Shown one piece after another: positions 9,192 through 20,100 of a stretch of DNA of 64,000 nt; positions within the stretch are counted from its first letter, which is position 1, and each line of letters starts with the position of its first letter. Location of the stretch: positions 1 through 64,000 of the forward strand of contig CALHDG010000034.1 in assembly GCA_938023075.1 (NCBI GenBank), read 5' to 3'. The notes beneath the pieces were generated by a model. It searched no databases. It saw only the letters and a list, made by a program, of their open reading frames with translations, and had not been told where the DNA came from. The translations under genes were made by a program, and so were the position numbers. The stretch is from an uncultured Chitinophagales bacterium. Its GTDB lineage: Bacteria; Bacteroidota; Bacteroidia; Chitinophagales; JAHDHT01.

Positions 9192-9508
9192 TCAAATATA
9201 GCAAAAATTTGGCAGTTTATGTTTGTCTTTATGCCGAAGCGAATAGTTACATTTAGGATGACTTTCAAAATCCATTTTATAATCGCTTTCTTCTATCGGA
9301 ATATTATTCGATCCATCATCGGTATTAACAAATGGTAAATAATTTGAACCGTAAAGGTGAGGATATCCTTCAATTATAGCTTTTGCAATATCAAATTCAA
9401 TTGGTTTATAGGTATGTTTTTTATATAATAGCAATAGGTCTTCTTTTAGCCAATTCGATTCAAAATGGCTTGCCGATAGTAGCCAGCGTAAAAATAATTT
9501 TTGTTAAA
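9192..9508 (-). pseudogene. Gene remnant, unknown family
   Basis: The ORF track gives 80 aa from a TTG codon, but the open frame continues upstream as protein-like sequence (WLLSASHFESNWLKEDL) to a TGA at 9509-9511 with no ATG anywhere. This suggests the 3' part of a decayed gene whose start has been lost. I do not recognise the family. It lies just upstream of the PD-(D/E)XK transposase-like gene, so local rearrangement is plausible. Confidence 0.35.
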
Positions 9509-9553
9509 TCACTTCTTACGAAAGCATAGTAGCATATAAAAGTAACACCAAGT

Positions 9554-9590
9554 AAAAAGCCAGATAATTAACGATATTATCTGGCTTTTT
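9554..9590 (-). terminator. Terminator after the YPWLS-repeat protein
   Basis: AAAAAGCCAGATAAT pairs perfectly with ATTATCTGGCTTTTT around a 7-nt loop, a 15-bp stem ending in five T residues on the minus strand. It lies 27 nt past the stop codon at 9617. Confidence 0.85.
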
Positions 9591-9616
9591 TATGTTGATT
9601 AATAAGAGGTGGTTTT

Positions 9617-12451
9617 TTATTCTATGATTAATTTTTGGATGATTTGTTGGTCTTCACTTTGTAAAGCCATTAAATACATGCCTTTTGGAAAGCCTTGTAC
9701 ATTAATTTCAATGGTTGATGTATCTGTGTCACTTTCTATCTCTTTTATCATCTTACCTGAAACATCCATTAAACGAATTTGATAAATCGCTTCGTCTGGC
9801 ATTTCAACAAATACTTTATCTGTAGTTGGATTTGGGTACATGTTGAAAGTTGGTTTGGCTATTTTTTGAGTTTGTGTTTGGGAAGTTGCCTTTGCCGGAT
9901 TGCATGGCATAACAATTACTAAAAAGGTAGTTTGCGTAATGGGTCCCTCAGGCCCGGCCGGACCTGGTGGAAAGCAACCGGTACTACCATAAGTTACAGA
10001 TTCTGCTAATGATGTATAAACGCTAGTGCTTGAAGGGCTAACGGTGGTTGAAAAACAATTGTTATTTGGGCAAGCATTTAGGGGCATCCAAGTAGCAATG
10101 GGTGGTGCTGGCGGACCAACTGGTGCACAAGGTGGACAAATACAAGAGATGAAATTTGTTGTATAATCTGGACGCAGGGTAACTTCATCACCGGCACAAA
10201 TTGTATAGGTGTAATCAAAGTTTTGAAATATACCATTGCCGCAAGTCCACGTTGTAGTTGCATCGGTTAAGTTGTAGTTGTTTAAACAGCTTTGCCCATC
10301 CTCATCTGAACAATAAAAAACGCCATCGTTACGATATAAGGAGCCGCCATTGACTGTTTTGACATATATAAAAGCGTAGTTGCCAAAATCATATTCAGTT
10401 ACCATAGGTTGCTGGCTGCAATTAATTGGATTAACCAGCGTGTTTAACCACGGGTATTTGGTAAAATCGTAATTTGTTGATGGGCTGTATGTGCAAGAAC
10501 CATCGTTGATGTTTGCTAAAGGATTATAGTTGTCTGCTGTTGAATCTGTGCAACCCAACACATCGTTTGGTAATTCAGCACAAATCCAAGTATCTTTCAC
10601 ATTACTTAAATTGTAAGCCTCTATACAAGAATACCCTGGAGCATCTGAACAATAAAAGGTTCCATTTTGATAATATAAATCTGTACCTGAAGTGCTTTGT
10701 ATACTGATGAAATCATAACTGCCTGCATCGTAAACCCTAAGGCTTGTGCCATCGCAATTTGCTTGGTCAACAATATTACTTAGCCAAGGATATACCTCAA
10801 ATACATTGCCGCTTACTTCTTCAATACACGTAATGGTTATGGGAGCTTCTGAAACTGAACAAGGGGTGCTTACTTCGGTATTATACACAAAATCAAAATT
10901 GACTTGTTGTCCTTCAAATGGAATAAAGCTAATGTCATCTGCAAAGTAAGGATCAAATATTCTTCCATCTTCTAATTGAATGAAGTAATAGTTAGTGCCT
11001 CCGCAATCTTCAAAAAAGAAAGTACCGTTGTAGTTGTTGCAATCGGCTTGGTAGATACAAGAACCATCATTTTCTGTTGCAGTTGGGTTATAATTTATTG
11101 CAGCCGGGTCCGTACATCCTAATACCGAATTGTTGGTATTTCCACAACTCCAAGTTGCTGCTACATTAGTTAAACTATACGCAGCAGCACATGAATAACC
11201 AGGAGCATCGGCACAATAGTATGTACCATTTTGAAAATACAATTCGGTACTTGTGGCACTTTTTATTTCAAGAAAATTGTAACTGCCAGCATCATACAAA
11301 GTAATGCTTTCGTTTGTGCAATTGTTTGCATTAATTAAGGTGCTTAGCCATGGGTAATCTGAAAAAAGAGAACTTTCAATTGGATCGTATTCGCACATAC
11401 CATCATCTTCGGTAGCAGAAGGATCGTAATTGGAAGCATTCGGATCGGTACAACCAGGAGTTGACGAATTGTTACACCTAAAAGAATCATCTACAATGTT
11501 GGTTAAATTATAAGCATTTACACAAGAATAGCCGGGTTGATCTCTACAGTAAAAAGTACCATTTTCAAAATATAGAACACCTTCATCTGAGGTTTTTATA
11601 TAGATGAAATTATAACTGCCTGCATCGTACTCAATAATGGAAGTGCCTGCACATCCGGCTGGGCTTAGGTCTACTATATTACTTAGCCAAGGATACTTAA
11701 TTAGAATTAGTGGTTCTTCAGTGGGATCACAATTCTCAGTTACTTCTATTTTATAGGTTTTAGTGTAAGATCTGTAAGGAACGGGAAGTACAGCACCTGG
11801 CGGAAGACAAGAAGGGTCTAAAATTCCGCAATCCGAAAAAACGGAAACATTGCCTTCATAAAATGAAGTTTGCATTGGGCTGATGGTAAGTGATTCTTCA
11901 TTAGAAATATTTTGTCCATTTTGTATCCAAGTGATGTTTTCAAAATTAACTCCATTGCAATAGGTGCAGCCATCATTATAACTAAACTCATTAACATCAA
12001 GGCTAATAGTTGTTTCCTCACCTTTGCAGATAGTAATTGTTTCAGCTGCTCCACAATCTTCCATCACTTCTACATGATAAATTTTAGTAGCCGTTATTGT
12101 AGGTGGAAATGATTTAGGAGGCTGGCAGATAGGTCCCAATGTGCAATTTACATTTATAGTTAATTGCACTTCATAAATTGTAGTTTCAGTAGGGCTAACA
12201 GTAATTGATTCTTCGCTTGATACATTTAGGTTGTTGGCATACCATTCTGTAGCTTCAAAACTAATCGCATCACAAAAAACACAGGAATCGCCAATATCAA
12301 ACTCATTTATATCAAGATTTAAAGTGACTTCCTCGCCATTACAAATGGTAATAGTTTCATCGGCTTGACTGTAGCCGGCATTTACTAATAAGCAAAAACA
12401 CAGTAATAGACTGCATTTAGCTAATTGGGTTTTAAATGTTCTTGTCATCAT
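9617..12451 (-). CDS. Large secreted modular protein with T9SS sorting domain
   Basis: The 944-aa protein has a signal peptide (MMTRTFKTQLAKC..., cleaved after GYSQ), two Ig/PKD-like repeats opening with ETITICNGEEV (about 32-130 and 136-240), and four copies of a 60-70-residue cysteine-rich module (about 250, 365, 552 and 664). Each module runs YPWLS-x-C-x-YDxGSYxF-x-GTFYCxDxPGYSC-x-AYNLT. Three linkers of the type GCTDPNASNYDPSATEDDG, resembling calcium-binding thrombospondin-3 repeats, connect them. The last 75 residues are a type A T9SS sorting domain (FNMYPNPTTDKVFVEMP ... GMYLMALQSEDQ), so the protein is probably exported and fixed to the cell surface. Function is unknown. A -7 element TACATTTG lies at 12525-12532. 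Confidence 0.85.
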   Translation of the reverse strand: MMTRTFKTQLAKCSLLLCFCLLVNAGYSQADETITICNGEEVTLNLDINEFDIGDSCVFCDAISFEATEWYANNLNVSSEESITVSPTETTIYEVQLTINVNCTLGPICQPPKSFPPTITATKIYHVEVMEDCGAAETITICKGEETTISLDVNEFSYNDGCTYCNGVNFENITWIQNGQNISNEESLTISPMQTSFYEGNVSVFSDCGILDPSCLPPGAVLPVPYRSYTKTYKIEVTENCDPTEEPLILIKYPWLSNIVDLSPAGCAGTSIIEYDAGSYNFIYIKTSDEGVLYFENGTFYCRDQPGYSCVNAYNLTNIVDDSFRCNNSSTPGCTDPNASNYDPSATEDDGMCEYDPIESSLFSDYPWLSTLINANNCTNESITLYDAGSYNFLEIKSATSTELYFQNGTYYCADAPGYSCAAAYSLTNVAATWSCGNTNNSVLGCTDPAAINYNPTATENDGSCIYQADCNNYNGTFFFEDCGGTNYYFIQLEDGRIFDPYFADDISFIPFEGQQVNFDFVYNTEVSTPCSVSEAPITITCIEEVSGNVFEVYPWLSNIVDQANCDGTSLRVYDAGSYDFISIQSTSGTDLYYQNGTFYCSDAPGYSCIEAYNLSNVKDTWICAELPNDVLGCTDSTADNYNPLANINDGSCTYSPSTNYDFTKYPWLNTLVNPINCSQQPMVTEYDFGNYAFIYVKTVNGGSLYRNDGVFYCSDEDGQSCLNNYNLTDATTTWTCGNGIFQNFDYTYTICAGDEVTLRPDYTTNFISCICPPCAPVGPPAPPIATWMPLNACPNNNCFSTTVSPSSTSVYTSLAESVTYGSTGCFPPGPAGPEGPITQTTFLVIVMPCNPAKATSQTQTQKIAKPTFNMYPNPTTDKVFVEMPDEAIYQIRLMDVSGKMIKEIESDTDTSTIEINVQGFPKGMYLMALQSEDQQIIQKLIIE

Positions 12452-12809
12452 ACAATAATAAATTTTTAATGTTTAATAAAATAGTTTTTGGATAAATTGA
12501 TCTATCAACTTTTGATTACAGGCGCAAATGTATGATGGAAAACGTGAAAAAAAAGAAACACTTTTTAGCATTTGTCGGATGTTTATTTAGTTTTATTACT
12601 CAGCAAATATTATCAAGTTACTGATAATCATATATTTATAATTTTTCTAAATTTAATAATTTGATGAGATTTAATAATTCCAGTATAGTATTGCTTTCTA
12701 TTTTTGATCAAGTCCATAAACCCTCGCCTATATTCTATAAACGCGTTCTTTATCTTCAACCGCTATAGAGTTTAGCTACAAAGTTTTACATTAGCAAAAA
12801 ATTGATTAG
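12452..12809. other. Divergent intergenic region
   Basis: This 358-nt gap separates two divergent genes and must hold both promoters. TACATTTG (minus strand, 12525-12532) fits the -7 consensus for the YPWLS protein, but no clear -33 box goes with it. I found no full promoter for the oxidase gene and no small gene. Confidence 0.4.
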
Positions 12810-14099
12810 ATGAAAAATTGGTCACAAAAAATTAAGTGGTCACCATCTGAAATACATGCTCCAAAAAATGAAGCAGACATTATTCGTTTAGTTCAGCAAG
12901 CAGCTGATACCAAAAAGAACATACGGGTAATTGGCAGCCTTCATTCATTTAACCCACTTTGGGTTACTAATGACCTAGTGCTGAATTTAGAAAACTATCA
13001 AGGCATCATTAAAATTGATAAAGAAAATTTAACCACTACCGTTAAAGCCGGAACTACTTTAAATCTACTGGGCGATTTACTTTTTCAACAAGGTATGGCA
13101 ATGGAAAATTTGGGCGATATTGACCAGCAAACTATTGCCGGTTCAATCAGCACAGCTACGCATGGTACCGGCTTACAGTTGGGTACGATCTCTACTCAGG
13201 TAATTGCACTTCGTTTTATCAATGGCAAAGGTGAAGCAGTCTATTGTTCCAATCAAGAAAATACCGATTTGTTTAAAGCCGCTCAAGTCTCTTTGGGTGC
13301 ACTCGGTATTATTACAGAAATTACCCTGCAATGTATCCCCGCTTATAGACTAAAGTTATCTAACCGAAAAGAAGATTTACACACCGTAATCAATTCTTTT
13401 ACCGAGCGCATTACCAACAACCGGAATTTTGAGTTTTATTGGTTCCCCAAATCAAATACGGCGTGGACCAAAACTTCTAATTTGGTTCAAGATGAACCGG
13501 ATAAAGTTGGCGTGCTGAACTATTTAACCGAGTACGTTTTAGAAAATTATGCCTATCAAGTAATTTGTGAAACCGCCCGAACTATACCGGCTTTAAGCGA
13601 CCGGCTTTCCAGATTTTCTGCCGCTCTTGTTTCTACCGTTGATAAAACCTATCATAGTCATAAAGTATATGCCACTCCACGCTTGGTCCGTTTTAGCGAA
13701 ATGGAATACAATGTTCCGTTAGAGGTCTATCCAACCGTAATTAATGAAATTATGGACCTTATTAATCGCAATAAATTCAACGTCATTTTACCAATTGAAA
13801 ACCGGATTGTTCAGGCAGATGATGCTTACTTAAGCCCGGCTTATCAAAGAAACGCTGTTTATATTGCTTGTCATGTTTATTATAAAAAAGATTATGTACC
13901 TTATTTTAAGGCTCTTGAAGAAATCTTTCTACAATACGATGGCAGACCGCATTGGGCAAAACTACATACCCTAACTGCCAAAGAACTTGCCATGAAATAT
14001 CCAAAATTTGAAGCCTTTAATCAACACAGAATGGAGCAAGACCCCAATGGAATTTTTATGAATGCCTATTTAAAGAAACTATTAATTCTACCAGATTAA
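12810..14099 (+). CDS. FAD-linked oxidoreductase, sugar-lactone oxidase type
   Basis: The 429-aa protein has an N-terminal FAD-binding domain of the VAO/PCMH type (IRVIGSLHSFNPL near residue 45, then TIAGSISTATHGTG near 110) and a C-terminal D-arabinono-1,4-lactone oxidase-like domain ending with HWAKLHTLT. Relatives oxidise sugar lactones or alditols with oxygen. The His in the first motif is a candidate for covalent flavin attachment. No signal peptide is present. The next gene starts 2 nt after its stop, so the two enzymes are probably made together and may act on the same metabolite. The exact substrate cannot be read from sequence. Confidence 0.85.
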   Translation: MKNWSQKIKWSPSEIHAPKNEADIIRLVQQAADTKKNIRVIGSLHSFNPLWVTNDLVLNLENYQGIIKIDKENLTTTVKAGTTLNLLGDLLFQQGMAMENLGDIDQQTIAGSISTATHGTGLQLGTISTQVIALRFINGKGEAVYCSNQENTDLFKAAQVSLGALGIITEITLQCIPAYRLKLSNRKEDLHTVINSFTERITNNRNFEFYWFPKSNTAWTKTSNLVQDEPDKVGVLNYLTEYVLENYAYQVICETARTIPALSDRLSRFSAALVSTVDKTYHSHKVYATPRLVRFSEMEYNVPLEVYPTVINEIMDLINRNKFNVILPIENRIVQADDAYLSPAYQRNAVYIACHVYYKKDYVPYFKALEEIFLQYDGRPHWAKLHTLTAKELAMKYPKFEAFNQHRMEQDPNGIFMNAYLKKLLILPD

Positions 14100-14101
14100 G
14101 C

Positions 14102-15295
14102 ATGAACAATCAATCGACGTATTTCAAACAACTAAATTCAACACTAAAAAATTATAAAAGAGCGATTCCATGCTTGTTAATTGATTTAGACATGTTAGAT
14201 GAAAATCTTCAGCTTTTACAAAATAGTCTTGCTCAAAAAAAAGATTTTAGAATTGTAGTGAAATCTTTACCATGTATTGAACTGATTCAATATATCATGA
14301 AAAAAACAGCCACCAAAAAATTGATGGTTTTTCACCAACCCTTTCTATCACATTTAAGTGAATTTGTTGAGCAAGATGTCGATATTCTTTTAGGTAAGCC
14401 TATGCCCATACAAACGGTTGCCTATTTCTATAAAAGTTTGAAAGGGAATTTCAATCCCGATAAACAACTTCAATGGTTAGTAGATACTGCGGATAGGGTA
14501 CGCCAATATGTTGATTTAGCGCAATCCCTATCAACCAAAATGAAGTTGAACATTGAATTAGATGTGGGCTTGCACCGGGGTGGAATCGGCAAACTATCCA
14601 ACTTAAAAAAGATGTTAGCTATAATTCAACAACATCCTAATCATCTGAAATTTAGTGGCTTTATGGGCTACGATCCGCATATTCCAAAATTACCTAATGT
14701 CATCATATCACAAAAAAAAGCCCTTAACAAAGCGAATGCCTTTTATCAAGATTGTATTGATTTGGTCAAGCATGAATTTAACTCCCTTTGGCACGAGCAA
14801 TTAATTTTTAATGGTTCAGGCAGCCCAACTTTTCATTTGCACCTTGAAAATAATTCACCCTTAAATGAAGTAGCCGTTGGTTCATGTTTAGTGAAACCCA
14901 CCGATTTTGATTTGAACAGTCTTCAGCAATACCAAGCCTGTTGTTTTATTGCTACACCCGTTTTAAAGCAATTTAAAGGCACCACTTTGCCCGGCACCGA
15001 AAAATTTAAAGGTCTCTTAAACACCGTAAACCCCAACTTTAAACAAAGCTATTTTGTTTACGGCGGCTATTGGAAAGCCAATTATTGTTACCCACCTGCC
15101 TTAAAGGAAAACAGTGTATTCAAAAGCACCAACCAAACCATGTTAACAACCTCCAAAACCAATCAATTAAAGGTTGATGACTTTGTGTTTTTGCGCCCCC
15201 ATCAAAGCGAATTTGTCTTGCTGCAATTTGGCAATATTTTAACCTTGCGACATGGTGCAATTGACAATGATTGGTCGCTATTGAGGAATTATTGA
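14102..15295 (+). CDS. PLP enzyme, D-threonine aldolase / D-serine dehydratase-like
   Basis: The 397-aa protein has an alanine-racemase-type N-terminal barrel: TPCLLIDLD-like opening (IPCLLIDLDMLDEN), the PLP-binding lysine probably in FRIVVKSLPC, and IELDVGLHRGGI. The C-terminal domain ends with FLRPHQSEFVLLQFG, at the place where the D-serine dehydratase-like domain carries its metal-binding His. Enzymes of this fold act on D-amino acids. The 2-nt spacing to the FAD oxidase suggests a two-step pathway, but I cannot name it. It lacks the full RPHxKTHK signature, so its substrate may differ from the classical enzymes. Confidence 0.75.
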   Translation: MNNQSTYFKQLNSTLKNYKRAIPCLLIDLDMLDENLQLLQNSLAQKKDFRIVVKSLPCIELIQYIMKKTATKKLMVFHQPFLSHLSEFVEQDVDILLGKPMPIQTVAYFYKSLKGNFNPDKQLQWLVDTADRVRQYVDLAQSLSTKMKLNIELDVGLHRGGIGKLSNLKKMLAIIQQHPNHLKFSGFMGYDPHIPKLPNVIISQKKALNKANAFYQDCIDLVKHEFNSLWHEQLIFNGSGSPTFHLHLENNSPLNEVAVGSCLVKPTDFDLNSLQQYQACCFIATPVLKQFKGTTLPGTEKFKGLLNTVNPNFKQSYFVYGGYWKANYCYPPALKENSVFKSTNQTMLTTSKTNQLKVDDFVFLRPHQSEFVLLQFGNILTLRHGAIDNDWSLLRNY

Positions 15296-15373
15296 CCACG
15301 ACTCCAAAATTTGAGCTATGTCAGTCCTGAAAGTTTCTAAAACCTGTCAAGTTGAAGGTTAGAATGCTCAATC

Positions 15374-16822
15374 TTAGTTATCTTGTTCTTCAATCTTTTC
15401 CAACAACCAACTTTTGTTGCTGTTTAGCTTTTGTACTACCAACTTTTGTTTAACGTTCTCCAATTGCATTTTGGTAACGTTATGTTTTATTCGATACAAA
15501 TTAATTAGGGTGCGGATGAAGTTTTTGTAAGATGTTTTGCTTTTGCTGGTTAGGCTTTTGTGTTCTCTAATGTATTTTTCGAAGGAGCGGAAAAGGGTGT
15601 GGGTGGTTTCTTTATAGTCACTGTCTAATTCATAAAAAGATTTAATCATTATAGAACGGCGATTGATATCGTGGGAAAGATTGATGGTGGGTAAAGGGAA
15701 TAAATAATCAATCGCTTGTTGGTATTTTTTTTTATAATAGGCAATGGTTCCGAGATTAAAATTTTTAACTGCTGATCGAATATTTTCAGGAATAAAGGAT
15801 TCATATTTATGCAACATATTAATTGCCCAATCAAACTCGTTTACCCGGCAACTCAAGTTTACAATATTTCTTAAATTTCCAATCAACATTTGATTCTCAA
15901 TAATAAGCAAATTCTTTTCATCCATTGATTGATATAAATCGAATTGATAACGATTATACTCCGCTTTTCCTTTTCTAATTTGAAGTATACAGAAATTGCT
16001 CATCGTATTATAAAAATTAATTAAGTTATCAATTGGTATTTCTGCATGATGAGTCTCCAGATCGGCTCTTAAATTAGCGAAAGCCAAATCTGTTTTTTTG
16101 CTGATTAAATGAATTAAAGATTGATAAACTTTTACTAAAGGATGATTAGCAAATTGAGGCAACTGTAATAAGGGTTGTATAGCCTCAAAAATTGTATTAT
16201 CCGTTTGATGAATGGCTGCAAACTCTTCCAACGACAATTCTATTAAATGAAAATCTAATTGATGAAGTAAATAATACAAGCCTAAACTATGCTTAATTTC
16301 GAAGGAATTATTTTTCTTAACTAAAGTTCCGTTTTGCTGAGCATATTGAAAGGCACCACTCTCTAACACATATTGTTGTTTATAAAACTCCGCACTTTTT
16401 ATAGTTTCTTGCGATTGCCTTTGCTGCTTTTTAAAAAATTGTTGGTATAACCGGTGTTGTTTTCTGCTCAGTAAAATTTCTTGTATTATCTCAGTTTGCA
16501 AAGTTTCCTTTTCCAATAAATAATCAATCATTAAAAATTGTTTGGCATACTTTAGCAGCAAACTCATTTTTACATATAACCAATTATGTTGCAAGTCAGT
16601 TAAATGTTTTACTTCTATACCAAATAATTCACCATAAATTAAAGCAAGACTAAGCTGCTCAACCTTTCCTTTTTTTAGATGCTTTAACAAAACATCTAAA
16701 AGATTGGCAACAGCTTCGCCGGCACCAAAAAAGGAAGCAGCAACAAACTTTTGAAATCGTTTCTTTTCATTTTTATCAAAATTTTGTAGCAATTCTAACA
16801 GAAGGTATCCATTTTTTTTCAT
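15374..16822 (-). CDS. Helical protein of unknown function (482 aa)
   Basis: This is a mainly alpha-helical, glutamine/lysine-rich protein without signal peptide or membrane segment. Its opening LLELLQNFDKNEKKRFQKFV and overall length resemble the protein at 1854-3314, so both probably belong to one poorly characterised Bacteroidota family. The C-terminal half has helix pairs that could be TPR-like repeats. No catalytic residues are evident. The gene stands alone and is transcribed away from the subtilase gene. Confidence 0.7.
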   Translation of the reverse strand: MKKNGYLLLELLQNFDKNEKKRFQKFVAASFFGAGEAVANLLDVLLKHLKKGKVEQLSLALIYGELFGIEVKHLTDLQHNWLYVKMSLLLKYAKQFLMIDYLLEKETLQTEIIQEILLSRKQHRLYQQFFKKQQRQSQETIKSAEFYKQQYVLESGAFQYAQQNGTLVKKNNSFEIKHSLGLYYLLHQLDFHLIELSLEEFAAIHQTDNTIFEAIQPLLQLPQFANHPLVKVYQSLIHLISKKTDLAFANLRADLETHHAEIPIDNLINFYNTMSNFCILQIRKGKAEYNRYQFDLYQSMDEKNLLIIENQMLIGNLRNIVNLSCRVNEFDWAINMLHKYESFIPENIRSAVKNFNLGTIAYYKKKYQQAIDYLFPLPTINLSHDINRRSIMIKSFYELDSDYKETTHTLFRSFEKYIREHKSLTSKSKTSYKNFIRTLINLYRIKHNVTKMQLENVKQKLVVQKLNSNKSWLLEKIEEQDN

Positions 16823-17010
16823 AAGTTTTTAAGTCCTATTTTTAAAATAAAACATTGATTATCAATAGATAAATTACATAAAGTATTGTAAAATAGCCAA
16901 AAGTTAATCAAATAAAAGTAAAACAAAATCTGTAATACATCAACTAATATTGCACTACAAACACATTAATTTTATGATGAATTAGATGAAATAAAGATCA
17001 ATAAAGATGG

Positions 17011-17103
17011 TAAAGCCGGACTAATTCCCCTTCAATTGTTGAAGAGCCTGTACCGGCAAATCGGTAGGTGGGCTTTTTCGCAAGAAAAAGGTCGGGGTAG
17101 TCT
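17011..17103 (+). repeat. Interspersed element, family 2, copy A (four-way junction fold)
   Basis: GACTA...CCCC at the left pairs with GGGG-TAGTC at the right. Between them lie three hairpins: TTCAA-TTG-TTGAA, AGCC-TACCG with CGGTA-GGCT, and TTTTC-GCAA-GAAAA. The same sequence and fold appear in reverse orientation at 36328-36418. It is the main feature of the 370-nt gap before the subtilase gene. Confidence 0.75.
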
Positions 17104-17192
17104 AAAAACCAAAGACTGATCCGAATGTAACCATCATTAAAAAGACAGTAGAGTTTTATATAAACATTTAACCAAATAAAAAACAATTAAAC

Positions 17193-20100
17193 ATGAACAA
17201 GATCAAGAAAATGAGCAGTAGCTTAGTTTGTATTATCACCTTAATATCAGCACTAACCTTACAAGCTCAAAACACGCAAAACCCTCAGACGGCAGATTTT
17301 ATTCCCGGTCAAATTCTCATCAAATTAAAAGAAAGTGCCAAGGCTCAAAAAACAAGCCTAAGCACCCAAATGAAAGCGACCACTTTAAAAAGCTATTTCA
17401 AATTAGACATGGAGTTATGGGAACTGAATCTGAATACCCAAAACACCCCTGATGGAAAGCAAACCACCTTAGCTCTAATTGAACAATACAAAAACCACCC
17501 TGATGTAGAATTTGTAGAACCCAACTATTTATTGGAAGCAATAGGCGGTACAGAACCTAACGACCCTTCATTTCCACAACTATGGGGCTTGCACAACACC
17601 GGGCAAAACGGCGGAATAGCAGATGCCGACATTGATGCGCCCGAAGCTTATTGTTTACCTATTTCCGCTATTGATGTGATAGTGGGCATCGTTGATACAG
17701 GTATTGATTATGGGCACGAAGATCTCGCCCCAAATATGTGGCAAAACCTGGGCGAAGATGCCAATGGCAACGGCAAAGTTTTAATACAAAGCGGCAACAC
17801 CTGGATTTTTGACCCCGGCGACGAAAACGGAATTGACGATGATGGCAACGGATACATAGATGATTTTGTAGGATGGGATTTTGTTTATAATGATAACGAT
17901 CCGATGGATTTGAACTCACATGGCACCCATTGTGCCGGCACTATTGGAGCGGTAATGAATAACAATATTGGTATTAATGGAGTAGCACCCAATGCAAAAC
18001 TGGCAGCCTTAAAATTTTTAAATGATAGTGGCACTGGTTCAACTGCCGATGCAATTGATGCATTAAACTATGCGGTAACAATGGGCATACCTATTACTAA
18101 CAACAGTTGGGGCGGTGGACCATTTTCTGCCGCTTTATATCAAGCCATACAAAACGCCGAAGCGAACAATCATTTGTTTGTTGCGGCAGCAGGTAATAAT
18201 AAAATAAACAATGATGTATATCCGCATTATCCTTCCTCTTATGATAATAACAATATAATTTCAGTAGCTGGAACAAATAGAAATGATGATCTTTATGATA
18301 CTGGTTTTTATGGTACAAATTATGGTGCTACTTCTGTTGACATAGGTGCTCCCGGGCAACAAATTTATAGCTGTATACCAGGCCATAGTTATCGCAATAA
18401 AAGTGGTACTTCTATGGCAACACCACATATAGCAGGTGTTTGTGCTTTTGTATTGGGTGCTAACCCGGGTAGCAGTTACCATACCATCAAAAGTGCTTTA
18501 ATGAATGCCGATAATAACCTGCCTGCCTTAAGTGGAAAATGTGTAAGTGAGGGCAAAGTAAATTTGCACGATGCTTTGGTGGCGATGGGCGCACCGCCAA
18601 ACCCTTGTGAGGACCCACCCCTACCGCCAACTATAGAACCACCTTTTGAAACTTGCGATAGAAATAGAGACTCACTGGCATTGGTTGCTTTTTACAACGC
18701 TACCAATGGAGATAACTGGACAATTTCATGGGATTTAAATCAATCAATGCATACTTGGCATAGGGTATCTTTTAATGAACATGGTTGTGTTGGTGGACTC
18801 TCAATAGTTGGAAATAATTTAATTGGCAGTATACCTGCTGATTTGGGCAATTTAAGCCAATTAACTTTTTTACAACTTCAAGGTAACAAATTGACCGGCA
18901 GCATACCTCCAGAATTAGGTAATCTACACTTTCTAAAAGTGTTGCAATTAGCTGCTAATCAATTAACTGGCAATATACCTGCGGAATTAGGTAATTTGTC
19001 AAATTTGGAAAGTTTATGGTTACATGGCAATTTGCTAACTGGAAGTATACCAGCCCAAATTGGAAATCTATTTAGTTTAATTGATTTGTTTTTACATACT
19101 AATCAATTGACTGGTAGTATACCAGCAGAATTAGGTAACCTAACAAATTTGAAAGGTCTGTCTTTTGCAAGTAATCGGCTTACAGGTAATATACCCCATG
19201 AATTCGGGAATTTAATTAATTTACAATTATTGCAATTTCAAGGAAACAATCTAACTGGAAATATTCCTCCAGAATTAGGTAATCTTTCTTTATTACATAC
19301 ATTACTAATAGCAGCCAATCAATTAACTGGAAATATACCAGCTGAATTAGGTAATTTGACAAACTTGGAAAGTTTATGGTTACATGGCAATTTGCTAACT
19401 GGAAGTATACCTCCCCAAATTGGAAATCAAATTTATTTAATTGATTTGTTTTTATATAATAATCAATTGACGGGTAATATCCCACGAGAATTAGGTAATT
19501 TAACAAAGTTGAAAGGCCTGTCTTTAGCAGGTAATCAGCTTACAGGTAATATACCTTCAGAATTAGGGAATCTAATTAATTTACATATATTGCAACTCCA
19601 AGGAAACAATTTAACTGGAAACATTCCTCCACAATTAGGTAATCTATCTTTATTACATACATTACAATTAGCAGCCAATCAATTAACTGGTAATATACCA
19701 GCAGAATTAGGTAATTTGACAAATTTGGAAAGTTTATGGCTACAAACCAACTTGCTAACTGGAAGTATACCTCCCCAAATTGGAAATCTAATTTCTTTAA
19801 CTGGTATGCTTTTATCATCTAATCAATTAACTGGTAATATCCCAGCAGAATTAGGGGATTTGACAAATTTGAAAACCCTGACTATAGGATCTAATCAGCT
19901 TACGGGTAATATACCTCCTGAATTTGGCAATTTAACTAATTTAGAGCATTTACAACTTCAAGGAAACCATTTAACTGGCACCATACCTTCTGAAATGGGC
20001 AATTTGACTATGTTAACAGCATTGGCAGTTAACTCAAACAATCTTAGTGGTTGTCACGATCTTAATTTACTTAATCTCTGCGATCAATTAATAAATGATG

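Noticed and set aside
8256-9508. Complete insertion sequence around the PD-(D/E)XK gene and the remnant
   Set aside because: No terminal inverted repeats or target duplications were found at either side, so only the gene and the remnant are annotated.
18820-20040. Regularly spaced repeats that could be taken for a CRISPR array
   Set aside because: They are 72-bp in-frame coding repeats of leucine-rich repeats with no unique spacers and no cas genes nearby.
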